Origin: Chloroflexota bacterium | GTDB taxonomy: Bacteria; Chloroflexota; Anaerolineae; Anaerolineales; Anaerolineaceae | DNA length: 5,455 nt | Direction: 5' to 3' | Assembly (NCBI GenBank): GCA_023406965.1 | Contig: JAEXTI010000225.1 | Coordinates: 1-5,455 of the forward strand | Part shown: positions 1 through 5,455 of the stretch, piece by piece | Layout of the letters: each line of letters starts with the position of its first letter | Numbering within the stretch: the stretch's first letter is position 1 | Program-made: the position numbers and the translations under genes | The notes under the pieces: model-generated | Database searches by the model: none | Told to the model about the DNA's origin: nothing | What the model saw: only the letters and a program-made list of their open reading frames with translations

Positions 1-938
1 AGGTGACTTATGCTCCCGGCCCAGAAATCCGCCGCGATATTCCTTCCTGGTTTGAAAGCTCGATGGCCGGAATGGAGAGCAAGCCCAAGCAATCGCCCGA
101 AGAGGCGGAGACTGCCTTCCAGGCTGCCGTGAACACCGCTCGCGCGGCTGATTTGACCGTGATGGTGCTGGGTGAAACTGCGGAGATGGCTGGAGAAGCT
201 GCTTCGCGCGCTTCGCTGGATTTGCCTGGCCGGCAGGAGGAACTGCTCCAGGCCGTTGCCGTGTTGGGCAAGCCGGTGGTGCTGGTGTTGTTGAACGGGC
301 GGCCGTTGAGTGTCAACTGGGCTGCCGACCATATCCCAGCCATTCTTGAGGCCTGGGAACCGGGTACCGAAGGCGGCCATGCTGTGGCCGACATTCTCTT
401 TGGCGATGCCGTGCCTGGTGGAAAGCTGCCGGTGACCTTCCCGCGCAAGGGAAGCCACTCGCCGCTCTATTATGCCCGCAATTTGACGCACTCACCGGAG
501 GGCAGCCCGATGTACAATCCGCGCTATTGGGACGGGTTGCCGATCCCGCTGTATCCGTTCGGGTATGGCTTGAGCTACACGACCTTTGCGTTCTCCAACC
601 TTAAGGTATCGGCTTCACAGGTCAAGGTAGGCGCTGACGCCACCGTGAGCGTGGATGTGACCAATACGGGCGAAGTGGCCGGTGATGAGGTGGTTCAGCT
701 ATATATTCACCAGAAGTGGGGTACCGACACGCGCCCTATGCGCGAATTGAAGGGCTTTGAGCGCGTGACGCTGCAACCAGGTGAGACGAAAACGGTGCGC
801 TTTGAGCTTGGCCCGGAACAACTGCGCTACTGGAGCACGAATGCAGGAAAATGGTTGCAAGATGCCGCTGCGTTTGATGTCTGGGTGGGCGCTGACTCGT
901 TGGCGACACTTCATGCAGATTTTGAGGTCGTTGGATAA
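1..938 (+). CDS. Beta-glucosidase, glycoside hydrolase family 3 (BglX-like), C-terminal part; 5' end outside window
   Basis: The frame is open from the left edge (first whole codon at base 3) to TAA at 936-938, giving 311 visible residues. They match the C-terminal half of BglX-type GH3 enzymes, which release glucose from the non-reducing ends of beta-glucosides. Residues 1-6 (VTYAPG) are the usual lead into the alpha/beta sandwich domain. GEAASRASLDLP (64-75) is the GH3 segment that carries the candidate general acid/base, Glu65. Next come PVVLVLLNGRP (91-101), WEPGTEGGHAVADILFGD (118-135), GGKLPVTFPR (139-148) and YPFGYGLSYTTF (184-195). A fibronectin III-like domain follows at about 226-296 (VVQLYIHQ, RELKGFE, LQPGETKTVRFEL). 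The nucleophile Asp and any signal peptide would lie upstream, so activity and location cannot be judged. The GTG at base 3 is internal, not the true start. The family is clear; the exact substrate is not. Confidence 0.95.
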   Translation, partial: VTYAPGPEIRRDIPSWFESSMAGMESKPKQSPEEAETAFQAAVNTARAADLTVMVLGETAEMAGEAASRASLDLPGRQEELLQAVAVLGKPVVLVLLNGRPLSVNWAADHIPAILEAWEPGTEGGHAVADILFGDAVPGGKLPVTFPRKGSHSPLYYARNLTHSPEGSPMYNPRYWDGLPIPLYPFGYGLSYTTFAFSNLKVSASQVKVGADATVSVDVTNTGEVAGDEVVQLYIHQKWGTDTRPMRELKGFERVTLQPGETKTVRFELGPEQLRYWSTNAGKWLQDAAAFDVWVGADSLATLHADFEVVG

Positions 939-945
939 TGTTTGG

Positions 946-982
946 CGTTGTGTATGGGGTGCTTCGCACCCCATACACAACG
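946..982. repeat. Perfect 17-bp inverted repeat between convergent genes; possible bidirectional terminator or palindromic repeat element
   Basis: Arms 946-962 and 966-982 are exact reverse complements around a 3-base loop (TTC on +, GAA on -). The core reads GGGGTGC-TTC-GCACCCC. The structure starts 7 bases after the beta-glucosidase stop and lies 28 bases beyond the ATPase stop on the other strand, so it is placed to end both transcripts. Neither side carries a run of T (+ strand continues GATATTGAAG, - strand GCCAAACATT), so it is not a classical intrinsic terminator. It could act as an RNA 3'-end stabiliser, a U-tract-independent terminator, or a copy of a dispersed palindromic element. 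The inverted repeat itself is certain; its role is inferred. Confidence 0.85.
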
Positions 983-1010
983 GATATTGAAGAACGTAGT
1001 TGCAACTATA

Positions 1011-1775
1011 TTAGAATTTCATCTCGGCCAGCCAGGCGGTGAGGCCTTCTTCGCGCGCTTTCAGGTCGGTGACGGTTTTTCCATTTGTCACAGGCTTGTA
1101 CTCTCCGGTGATTTTTCCGTCCAGAAGATATAGCACTCGTTCGGCTTTGGCGGCTACTTTGACATCATGGGTCACCAATAGGATGGTCGTGCCGGTCTGA
1201 TGAATATCGCCCAGCAGATCCATGATTTCACTGGCAGATGTCGAGTTCAAGGCGCCGGTCGGTTCGTCGCCGAAAATGATTTTTGGTTCGTTCATTAGCG
1301 CACGGCAGATCCCGACGCGTTGGAGTTGCCCTCCCGAAGCCTGGGTAATGTCACGTTTCTCCAGCCCGGCGATTCCCGTCTGGTGCATTAGCTTCTTGGC
1401 TTTCTCGGTGATCTTCGCGGCATTCTTGCTGTCATTGCGCATTGCGGGCAGGATGATGTTGTCGAGGATGTTCAGGTTCTTCAATAAAGTGGGCTGTTGA
1501 AAGATGAAACCCATTTTTGTGCGGCGTAGATCGGCCAGTTCGTTTTCTTTAAGCTGAGATATTTCTACCCCATCAAAAGTGACTTTCCCATCGTCCACTC
1601 GGTCCATGCCGCTCAAGGCGAACATGAGTGTGGATTTTCCTGAACCGGAAGGGCCCATCACCGCAACAAACTCACCCTGGTGGATACCCACTGACACGCC
1701 GTCCAGAATGTGGCGTTTCTCATCGCCCAACCCGTAAGATTTGGTGATGTTATTACTGGCAATAAGGGTATTCAT
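1011..1775 (-). CDS. ABC transporter ATP-binding protein, MacB/LolD/BceA (type VII) class
   Basis: This 254-residue cytoplasmic nucleotide-binding subunit should power the FtsX-type permease encoded just upstream. Visible motifs are Walker A GPSGSGKST (41-49), Q-loop FIFQQ (90-94), signature ASGGQLQR (146-153), Walker B IIFGDEP (166-172), D-loop GALNS (174-178) and H-loop LLVTHD (199-204). The TG-ALN stretch after Walker B and the C-terminal REEGLTAWLAEM segment fit the antimicrobial-peptide and lipoprotein-exporter group of ATPases. Two catalytic motifs depart from the textbook form: the signature has Ala for the usual Leu, and the D-loop has Asn where many relatives have Asp. The ATG at 1773-1775 is 5 bases after the permease stop and is preceded by AAAGGAA at good spacing, which fixes the start. 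Family and partner are secure; the substrate is unknown. Confidence 0.96.
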   Translation of the reverse strand: MNTLIASNNITKSYGLGDEKRHILDGVSVGIHQGEFVAVMGPSGSGKSTLMFALSGMDRVDDGKVTFDGVEISQLKENELADLRRTKMGFIFQQPTLLKNLNILDNIILPAMRNDSKNAAKITEKAKKLMHQTGIAGLEKRDITQASGGQLQRVGICRALMNEPKIIFGDEPTGALNSTSASEIMDLLGDIHQTGTTILLVTHDVKVAAKAERVLYLLDGKITGEYKPVTNGKTVTDLKAREEGLTAWLAEMKF

Positions 1776-1780
1776 GTTAT

Positions 1781-4099
1781 TTATTCCTTTATGTTGTTTG
1801 AAATATTAATTTTGCCTGCGTCCAGGGTGCCAAAGAAGGTGGCTGCAAGTACTGCACAGGCCATCGTCAGCGGGCTGAGGAAATAGGCAAATAATGGATT
1901 GATGGAAAACTTGAAGGATGCGGCGCCAAACGAGGCAATTACCGCTCCTGCCAGCGATTCGCCGATTGTGTTGGCCAGCAGCGTACCGAGCAGAATTCCG
2001 GCCAGCAGGACGAACACGGAGCGGGAAACGTATTGCCAGGCAATGTCGGTGTTTGTAAAGCCGAAGGCTTTCATCAGGGCGATGGAGTAACGATCTTTCA
2101 CCACCAGCATTCTCACGAACAAGAGCGTGATCAATGCTGCAATCAGCATGGCAACAGCAACGGCGCCCACAGAGGCTGCTCCAACGGACCGGATGGTGCC
2201 GCCGAAGGTTTGCGCGATGTATTCATCAATCCCTGATACTTTGGCGTAGTTGAACCGGTTCGAGTAATCGCCGGTCACTTTTTTGACCAGGGATTTATCT
2301 GTCAGTTCTGCTCCGATGACGCTCCACATGATATCGGCTGAATAGTCGTTGAAGGCCGCCTTGGCGGTCTTACCGCCGTTGGTCACGTCGGAATAAATTC
2401 CGCAGACAGATAGGGTTTTCTCGCTTCCGGAAACGATCAAGATGATGGTGTCTCCGATTTTTTTACCCATCTCCTCGGCATTCTGCACCGAGAGCGCAAT
2501 TTCATCGCCATTGGCGGGTGCACGCCCTTCGGAATAGCGGATGGGGAAGACTGTATGGTCTCCCAGTTCGACGGAGATGCGTCTTTCCGAGTCGCCGGTC
2601 TGTTTCACCCGGAAGGTCTTCGTGGTCAGTACGACATAATTGGAAATATTTTTATCTTGTTCCATCGCCAGAGCAATGTCTGACGATTTTTCCGCGATCT
2701 GATCGGTCTGTTGAATATCGATCCGCAGGTCAGTATCGCCGATGCCCATATAAGAAATGAAGCTCTTGGATGAAATGGTGTTGTGCAAGTTCTGCGGAAC
2801 GGTGATAATGAAAGCTGACAACACCAGCACTGCCAGCATAGTGGCGTAGAGCTTCTTGCGGGTGAGGACGTCTTTGATGCCGAGATAAATGTTTGTGCTC
2901 AGCAGCCGGTTTTGGCTCAGATGGAAATGGCTCAGCCCGGTCGATTTCTCCTGGGCAATGCCAAAACGGATCGCTTCTGCCGGGGAGATTTTCTGGAATC
3001 GCTGCAGCAGTTGGTTCACATATGTCACCACAGCAACAAACAGGATCAGTACGCCGATGTTTCCCAGCAGCGGAGCCAGGGCGGCATTTTTGCTTTCGCC
3101 CATATACAGGCGGATATTTTCGAGCAGGATATCCCGAAAGACAAACGAGAGCGCGAACCCGAGAATGCTGCCGACTGTCGCAATGGCGGTGTATTTTGCC
3201 AGATAGATTTTCTTGATGTCGGAAACGCGCAGCCCGATGGCTTTCATTGCGCCAATTTCGCGGTAGTCGTCCTCGATCTTTGCCAGTAGGGTGAAGCGGA
3301 TGCAGAGGAACGCGATAGCAGTCACTAGCGCGCTGACCAGGAGGATCACAGCGACCATCATCCCGTCGGCAATGGCATTGATCATTCTGAAAAGCGGATA
3401 GGTGAGGGTGGGACCATTCGCATCCAGCCCGGCGCCAGCATAGGCAGTCTCAAATGCACCCAGCGCAGTCAGGTCGTTAAGTCTGAATTCAATCAGGTAT
3501 TCCATGCTGCCGGACGCCTTGATGGCAGCAAAGTCGTTTGGGCTGACCAAAAAGCGTTTGGATGAGGAGAGTAGGGAGTTCATCTGGGAATCACGCAAAA
3601 ATCCGGCGATACGAAGTTCATTTCCAGCCACGACGACTTTTTCGCCGACCTTTGCGCTGCCATCCTGCATATAGGTAATAGGCGCGTAGATTTCGCCATC
3701 GGAGACGGTGATGACTTTTCCATCCAGATCGAGAAGGAAATCGAATTTCTCGCTCTGGATTGTTATTCCGTTGTCCTGGACACTATCTGCCAGAGAACCA
3801 CCCGTGAAAATGATCTGACCGCCATCCATGTTGAGGAATTCCAGCACCTGGAACTCAGCCACGTTTTCGTTCTGCGCGGCAAATGTCTGTAGCTCTACCA
3901 GGTCCAGGTTGCCCGCGTGCATTTGCATAAAATGTGGAGTCTTGGCCTGAGTCATCAAAGTGTCGATTGCTCCCAAGAGGTTGACAACCAGGATGGCTGC
4001 CAGGGAGATCAGCATGGCTGCGGCTGCCACAAACAGCATTGTTGTGAAGGCGATTGCTTTGCTTTTGCGTATATCGTTAAGAATGGCTCTGTAATACAT
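1781..4099 (-). CDS. ABC transporter permease with two FtsX domains and two large extracytoplasmic domains
   Basis: This 772-residue membrane protein is the transmembrane partner of the following ATPase. I read eight hydrophobic segments: about 16-45, 246-272, 300-322, 343-366, 418-437, 640-666, 690-716 and 736-757. That is a duplicated 1+3 plan, with extracytoplasmic domains of about 200 residues at 46-245 and 438-639. Each half carries the FtsX coupling element after its second helix: REIGAMKAIGL (280-290) and YSIALMKAFGF (671-681). ISPAEAIRFG (371-380) after helix 4 is the usual end of an FtsX domain; the second half ends in a poorer version, KINISNNIKE. The outer domains look MacB-core-like (GDEIALSVQNAEEMGKKIGD, 531-550). 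One chain would equal a fused pair of four-helix permeases. ATG at 4097-4099 is preceded by GAGG with 6 bases spacing. The gene starts 18 bases after the methyltransferase stop. The substrate cannot be read from the sequence; export or mechanotransmission is expected for this class. Confidence 0.95.
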   Translation of the reverse strand: MYYRAILNDIRKSKAIAFTTMLFVAAAAMLISLAAILVVNLLGAIDTLMTQAKTPHFMQMHAGNLDLVELQTFAAQNENVAEFQVLEFLNMDGGQIIFTGGSLADSVQDNGITIQSEKFDFLLDLDGKVITVSDGEIYAPITYMQDGSAKVGEKVVVAGNELRIAGFLRDSQMNSLLSSSKRFLVSPNDFAAIKASGSMEYLIEFRLNDLTALGAFETAYAGAGLDANGPTLTYPLFRMINAIADGMMVAVILLVSALVTAIAFLCIRFTLLAKIEDDYREIGAMKAIGLRVSDIKKIYLAKYTAIATVGSILGFALSFVFRDILLENIRLYMGESKNAALAPLLGNIGVLILFVAVVTYVNQLLQRFQKISPAEAIRFGIAQEKSTGLSHFHLSQNRLLSTNIYLGIKDVLTRKKLYATMLAVLVLSAFIITVPQNLHNTISSKSFISYMGIGDTDLRIDIQQTDQIAEKSSDIALAMEQDKNISNYVVLTTKTFRVKQTGDSERRISVELGDHTVFPIRYSEGRAPANGDEIALSVQNAEEMGKKIGDTIILIVSGSEKTLSVCGIYSDVTNGGKTAKAAFNDYSADIMWSVIGAELTDKSLVKKVTGDYSNRFNYAKVSGIDEYIAQTFGGTIRSVGAASVGAVAVAMLIAALITLLFVRMLVVKDRYSIALMKAFGFTNTDIAWQYVSRSVFVLLAGILLGTLLANTIGESLAGAVIASFGAASFKFSINPLFAYFLSPLTMACAVLAATFFGTLDAGKINISNNIKE
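1784..1790 (-). promoter_or_regulatory. Ribosome binding site of the ATPase gene, inside the end of the permease gene
   Basis: On the minus strand AAAGGAA lies 8 bases before the ATPase ATG. It overlaps the last two permease codons (Lys-Glu) just before its TAA stop. Ribosomes ending the permease would therefore sit on the ATPase start region, which suggests coupled translation of the two subunits. Confidence 0.7.
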
Positions 4100-4117
4100 C
4101 GGTTACCTCAGGTTGTT

Positions 4118-4756
4118 TCAATTGCTAAGCTTTTCAAAATGCATCGTGTAAGCCAGTCGCTTGCCAAAGAAGCCCACTTCACGGAAGCCAACTCTGTTGG
4201 CTAGCCGTTGGACCGATTCGCGGCTTTGGAAGTGAGGGTCAAAGATGACTTCGGTCACCGAGAGAATTCCGCCTGGCTTGAGGGAGGTGAAAATTTCTTT
4301 CAGGGCTGCTTCCTGGTCGGGTATTTCACCAAGTACCGTGATGAGCATCGCGCGGTCGTAGGCCTCTTTTTCCAATATTCCTTCGCCCAGTCCGGCCTGC
4401 ACGAAGCAGATGTTGGTGAGGCCGGCTGCACGTGCCTTTTCTTCCACTTTAGCCAACATGCCCTGTTGGAGGTCTAAAGCGGTTAGCACGCCTTGCGGGC
4501 CGACGGCTTGCGCCGCGGGGATGGACAGCCGCCCGGGACCACAGCCTGCGTCCAGTACCTTCATACCGGGCTGCAACTTCAGCAGATCAATGATGACACT
4601 GGCGCGATTCGTCTTGGTAAAGGGATTATCCATTTCCACCATCCAGCCCAGCCAAGATGGGCAGGGAAGGGATTTGCGATTTGAGATCAGCCGCCAAAGC
4701 ACGAAGACGATCAGGAACAGGGCGATAGCAATCAGGAGCAAATAAAAGAGTTTCAT
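4118..4756 (-). CDS. Membrane-anchored class I SAM-dependent methyltransferase
   Basis: This 212-residue protein is the first gene of the transporter operon. Residues 3-24 form one hydrophobic helix followed by basic residues (R22, R27, K28), as expected for an N-terminal anchor with the enzyme in the cytoplasm. The catalytic domain follows: conserved-looking WLVE-like lead WLGWMVEMDNPF (35-46), motif I VLDAGCGPGRLS (67-78) for SAM binding, acidic Asp95 at the end of strand 2 (ALDLQQGML) for the ribose hydroxyls, YDRAMLITVLGEIPD (133-147), and LKPGGILSVTE (159-169). This is the general UbiE/COG2226-like fold; the methyl acceptor is not evident. ATG at 4754-4756 has AAGGA 8 bases upstream. A later start would cut off the helix, so this one is preferred. 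Its tight spacing to the permease implies co-transcription and perhaps a joint function, such as modifying the exported compound or a lipid. That function is inference. Confidence 0.9.
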   Translation of the reverse strand: MKLFYLLLIAIALFLIVFVLWRLISNRKSLPCPSWLGWMVEMDNPFTKTNRASVIIDLLKLQPGMKVLDAGCGPGRLSIPAAQAVGPQGVLTALDLQQGMLAKVEEKARAAGLTNICFVQAGLGEGILEKEAYDRAMLITVLGEIPDQEAALKEIFTSLKPGGILSVTEVIFDPHFQSRESVQRLANRVGFREVGFFGKRLAYTMHFEKLSN

Positions 4757-4779
4757 AAAAGGTTTCCTTAATCTTGTTG

Positions 4780-4808
4780 TCTAATTTCGTCTCTAGTGTA
4801 TGCTTCAA
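4780..4808 (-). promoter_or_regulatory. Weak candidate promoter for the methyltransferase-permease-ATPase operon
   Basis: On the minus strand TTGAAG (4803-4808) could be a -35 box, with ATTAGA (4780-4785) as a poor -10 box 17 bases downstream. TACACT (4795-4800) is a better -10 hexamer but has no matching -35 at normal distance. A promoter is expected somewhere in this leader because a terminator precedes it. The exact site is uncertain. Confidence 0.2.
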
Positions 4809-4822
4809 CCTGGCGTCTGTCC

Positions 4823-4838
4823 CCTATCCCAAGATAGG
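4823..4838. promoter_or_regulatory. Dyad CCTATC-N4-GATAGG, candidate operator in the operon leader
   Basis: Perfect 6-bp arms (4823-4828 and 4833-4838) flank a 4-base centre CCAA. The site is about 67-82 bases upstream of the methyltransferase start and just beyond the candidate -35 box. Its size suits a TetR-family operator half-site pair, and a TetR gene lies immediately upstream. The same sequence could fold as a small RNA hairpin instead. The symmetry is directly visible; operator function is inference. Confidence 0.35.
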
Positions 4839-4852
4839 TCAGTCGGGTAGGT

Positions 4853-4878
4853 TAAAAGAAAAAGCCGCTTCTGCGGCT
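4853..4878 (-). terminator. Intrinsic terminator of the TetR-family gene
   Basis: On the minus strand AGCCGC-AGAA-GCGGCT (4878-4863) forms a GC-rich 6-bp stem with a 4-base loop. It is followed directly by TTTTCTTTT (4862-4854, reading downward). It begins 38 bases after the TetR stop. On the plus strand the stem is followed by CG and five T (4881-4885), so it might also work in reverse. The intrinsic form is textbook-like. It separates the TetR transcript from the operon downstream. Confidence 0.85.
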
Positions 4879-4916
4879 CGTTTTTCAGGCTAGACAGGGG
4901 CGACAGGCCTCGGTTT

Positions 4917-5455
4917 TCAAGTTGACGACTTGGCTGCACGTTGGATCAGTTCATCCATTGCATGAAGAACTTTGCTTTTCATCTCTTCATCTGGGGCTGC
5001 CAGGCCGAAAAGTTCCACCAACCAGAGGCCGTCTGCTACCAGGTGGACAATGGCGGCGGTGGTCGGGTCGACGCCGTCTTGCTCCAGCAGTGAGTTCCAC
5101 TCACGGAACTTTTCCTGTAAGGGGGCCAACAAACCGGGGTTGGTGGCCGCGGCTGCCAGCAGGCCTGAGCTCATGCGCGGGACGCGTTGATTGTCGGCGA
5201 AAGTAGTGGTGAGGTAGGAGCGATTCCAGCGGCCGGCGACTTCGCCCTGCTGGCCGGCTGCCTGACCGAAGTCTTCGGTGAAACGTTCCAGGTAATGGGT
5301 GATCATGCCTTTGATGAGCGCTTCTTTAGAAGGGTAGTGATACAGCAGTCCTCCCTTGCTGATTCCAGCCTGGGCGGCGACCTGTTCCAGGGTCATATGT
5401 TCCACACCCTGTTCAATGACGATCTGATTGGCGGCTACCAGGATGGCTTTTTGAG
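4917..5455 (-). CDS. TetR/AcrR-family transcriptional regulator; 5' end outside window
   Basis: The frame is open from the right edge to TGA at 4917-4919, giving 178 visible residues. TetR proteins bind palindromic operators as dimers through an N-terminal helix-turn-helix and release DNA on binding a ligand in the helical C-terminal domain. The visible start (QKAILVAANQIVIEQG) is helix 1 of the DNA-binding domain. TLEQVAAQAGISKGGLLYHY followed by PSKEAL is the helix-turn-helix and its diagnostic tail. The GTG at 5403-5405 and ATG at 5394-5396 lie inside this domain, so they are not the true start; only about 10-20 residues should be missing. The C-terminal part, with HLVADGLWLVELFGLA near the end, resembles the common C-terminal domain of this family; the ligand is unknown. 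The gene ends at its own terminator, on the same strand as the transporter operon it may control. Confidence 0.93.
   Translation of the reverse strand, partial: QKAILVAANQIVIEQGVEHMTLEQVAAQAGISKGGLLYHYPSKEALIKGMITHYLERFTEDFGQAAGQQGEVAGRWNRSYLTTTFADNQRVPRMSSGLLAAAATNPGLLAPLQEKFREWNSLLEQDGVDPTTAAIVHLVADGLWLVELFGLAAPDEEMKSKVLHAMDELIQRAAKSST

Larger units (their letters stand above)
4757..4916. other. Regulatory intergenic region between the TetR gene and the transporter operon
   Basis: This 160-base gap is the longest non-coding stretch in the window. In minus-strand order it holds the TetR terminator, the CCTATC dyad, a weak candidate promoter and the methyltransferase ribosome binding site (AAGGA, 4765-4769). 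I see no small open frame with a convincing start and no recognisable RNA or riboswitch in it. Confidence 0.6.

Noticed and set aside
8..448. Minus-strand open frame of 146 codons
   Set aside because: It is the complement of the GH3 catalytic-domain coding sequence, low in complexity (Ser/Ala rich), and explained by GC-rich codon use on the other strand.
699..980. Minus-strand open frame of 93 codons across the end of the beta-glucosidase gene
   Set aside because: It lies antisense to conserved GH3 sequence and starts inside the 17-bp palindrome. Its resemblance to the short + frame at 942-1133 is only the palindrome read from both sides.
997..1008. 12-bp perfect palindrome TAGTTGCAACTA beside the ATPase stop codon
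   Set aside because: It is short with no loop and no T-run; a palindrome of this size can occur by chance and nothing ties it to a regulator.
2889..3289. Three overlapping + strand open frames of 105-125 codons
   Set aside because: They are antisense to the permease's first FtsX domain, overlap one another in different frames and show no recognisable protein features.
4626..4808. Minus-strand 60-codon frame starting upstream of the methyltransferase
   Set aside because: It overlaps the methyltransferase start in another frame, has no good ribosome binding site, and its sequence looks random; the methyltransferase has a better start and clear motifs.
5394..5405. GTG (5403-5405) or ATG (5394-5396) as the start of the TetR gene
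   Set aside because: The frame continues upstream to the window edge with a normal TetR helix 1, so either start would remove part of the DNA-binding domain.

Overview
The window is ordinary bacterial chromosome with dense genes and short gaps. It holds five protein genes, two of them cut by the window edges. Base composition is moderately GC-rich and uneven. By hand count, the 60-base rows starting at 241 and 5221 are about 63% and 70% GC, while rows inside the transporter block (1381, 2641, 3301) are about 52%, 40% and 58%. The gene types would suit a free-living heterotroph with carbohydrate-degrading capacity. A Chloroflexota (Anaerolineae-like) source is my best guess from the general look of the proteins, but nothing in the window proves it.

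Layout. Bases 1-938 (+) are the 3' part of a glycoside hydrolase family 3 beta-glucosidase of the BglX type. A perfect 17-bp inverted repeat at 946-982 fills most of the gap before the next, convergent gene. From 4756 down to 1011 (-) is a tight three-gene operon. Its order is a membrane-anchored class I SAM-dependent methyltransferase (4756-4118), a 772-residue ABC permease with two FtsX domains (4099-1781), and its MacB/LolD/BceA-type ATPase (1775-1011). The gaps are 18 and 5 bases, and the ATPase ribosome binding site lies in the last permease codons. Upstream, on the same strand, a TetR/AcrR-family repressor (5455-4917) runs off the right edge. It ends at an intrinsic terminator (4853-4878), so the operon probably has its own promoter in 4757-4852. 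That leader also holds a 6-4-6 dyad at 4823-4838, a candidate operator.

How the genes may work together. The permease and ATPase together form a complete type VII ABC (mechanotransmission or exporter) unit. The TetR gene next door is a plausible local regulator that senses a small molecule. The methyltransferase at the head of the operon is the unusual partner: it could modify the transported compound or a membrane component. This link is inferred from operon structure only. The beta-glucosidase is convergent and probably unrelated. I found no RNA genes, CRISPR arrays, insertion sequences or attachment sites.
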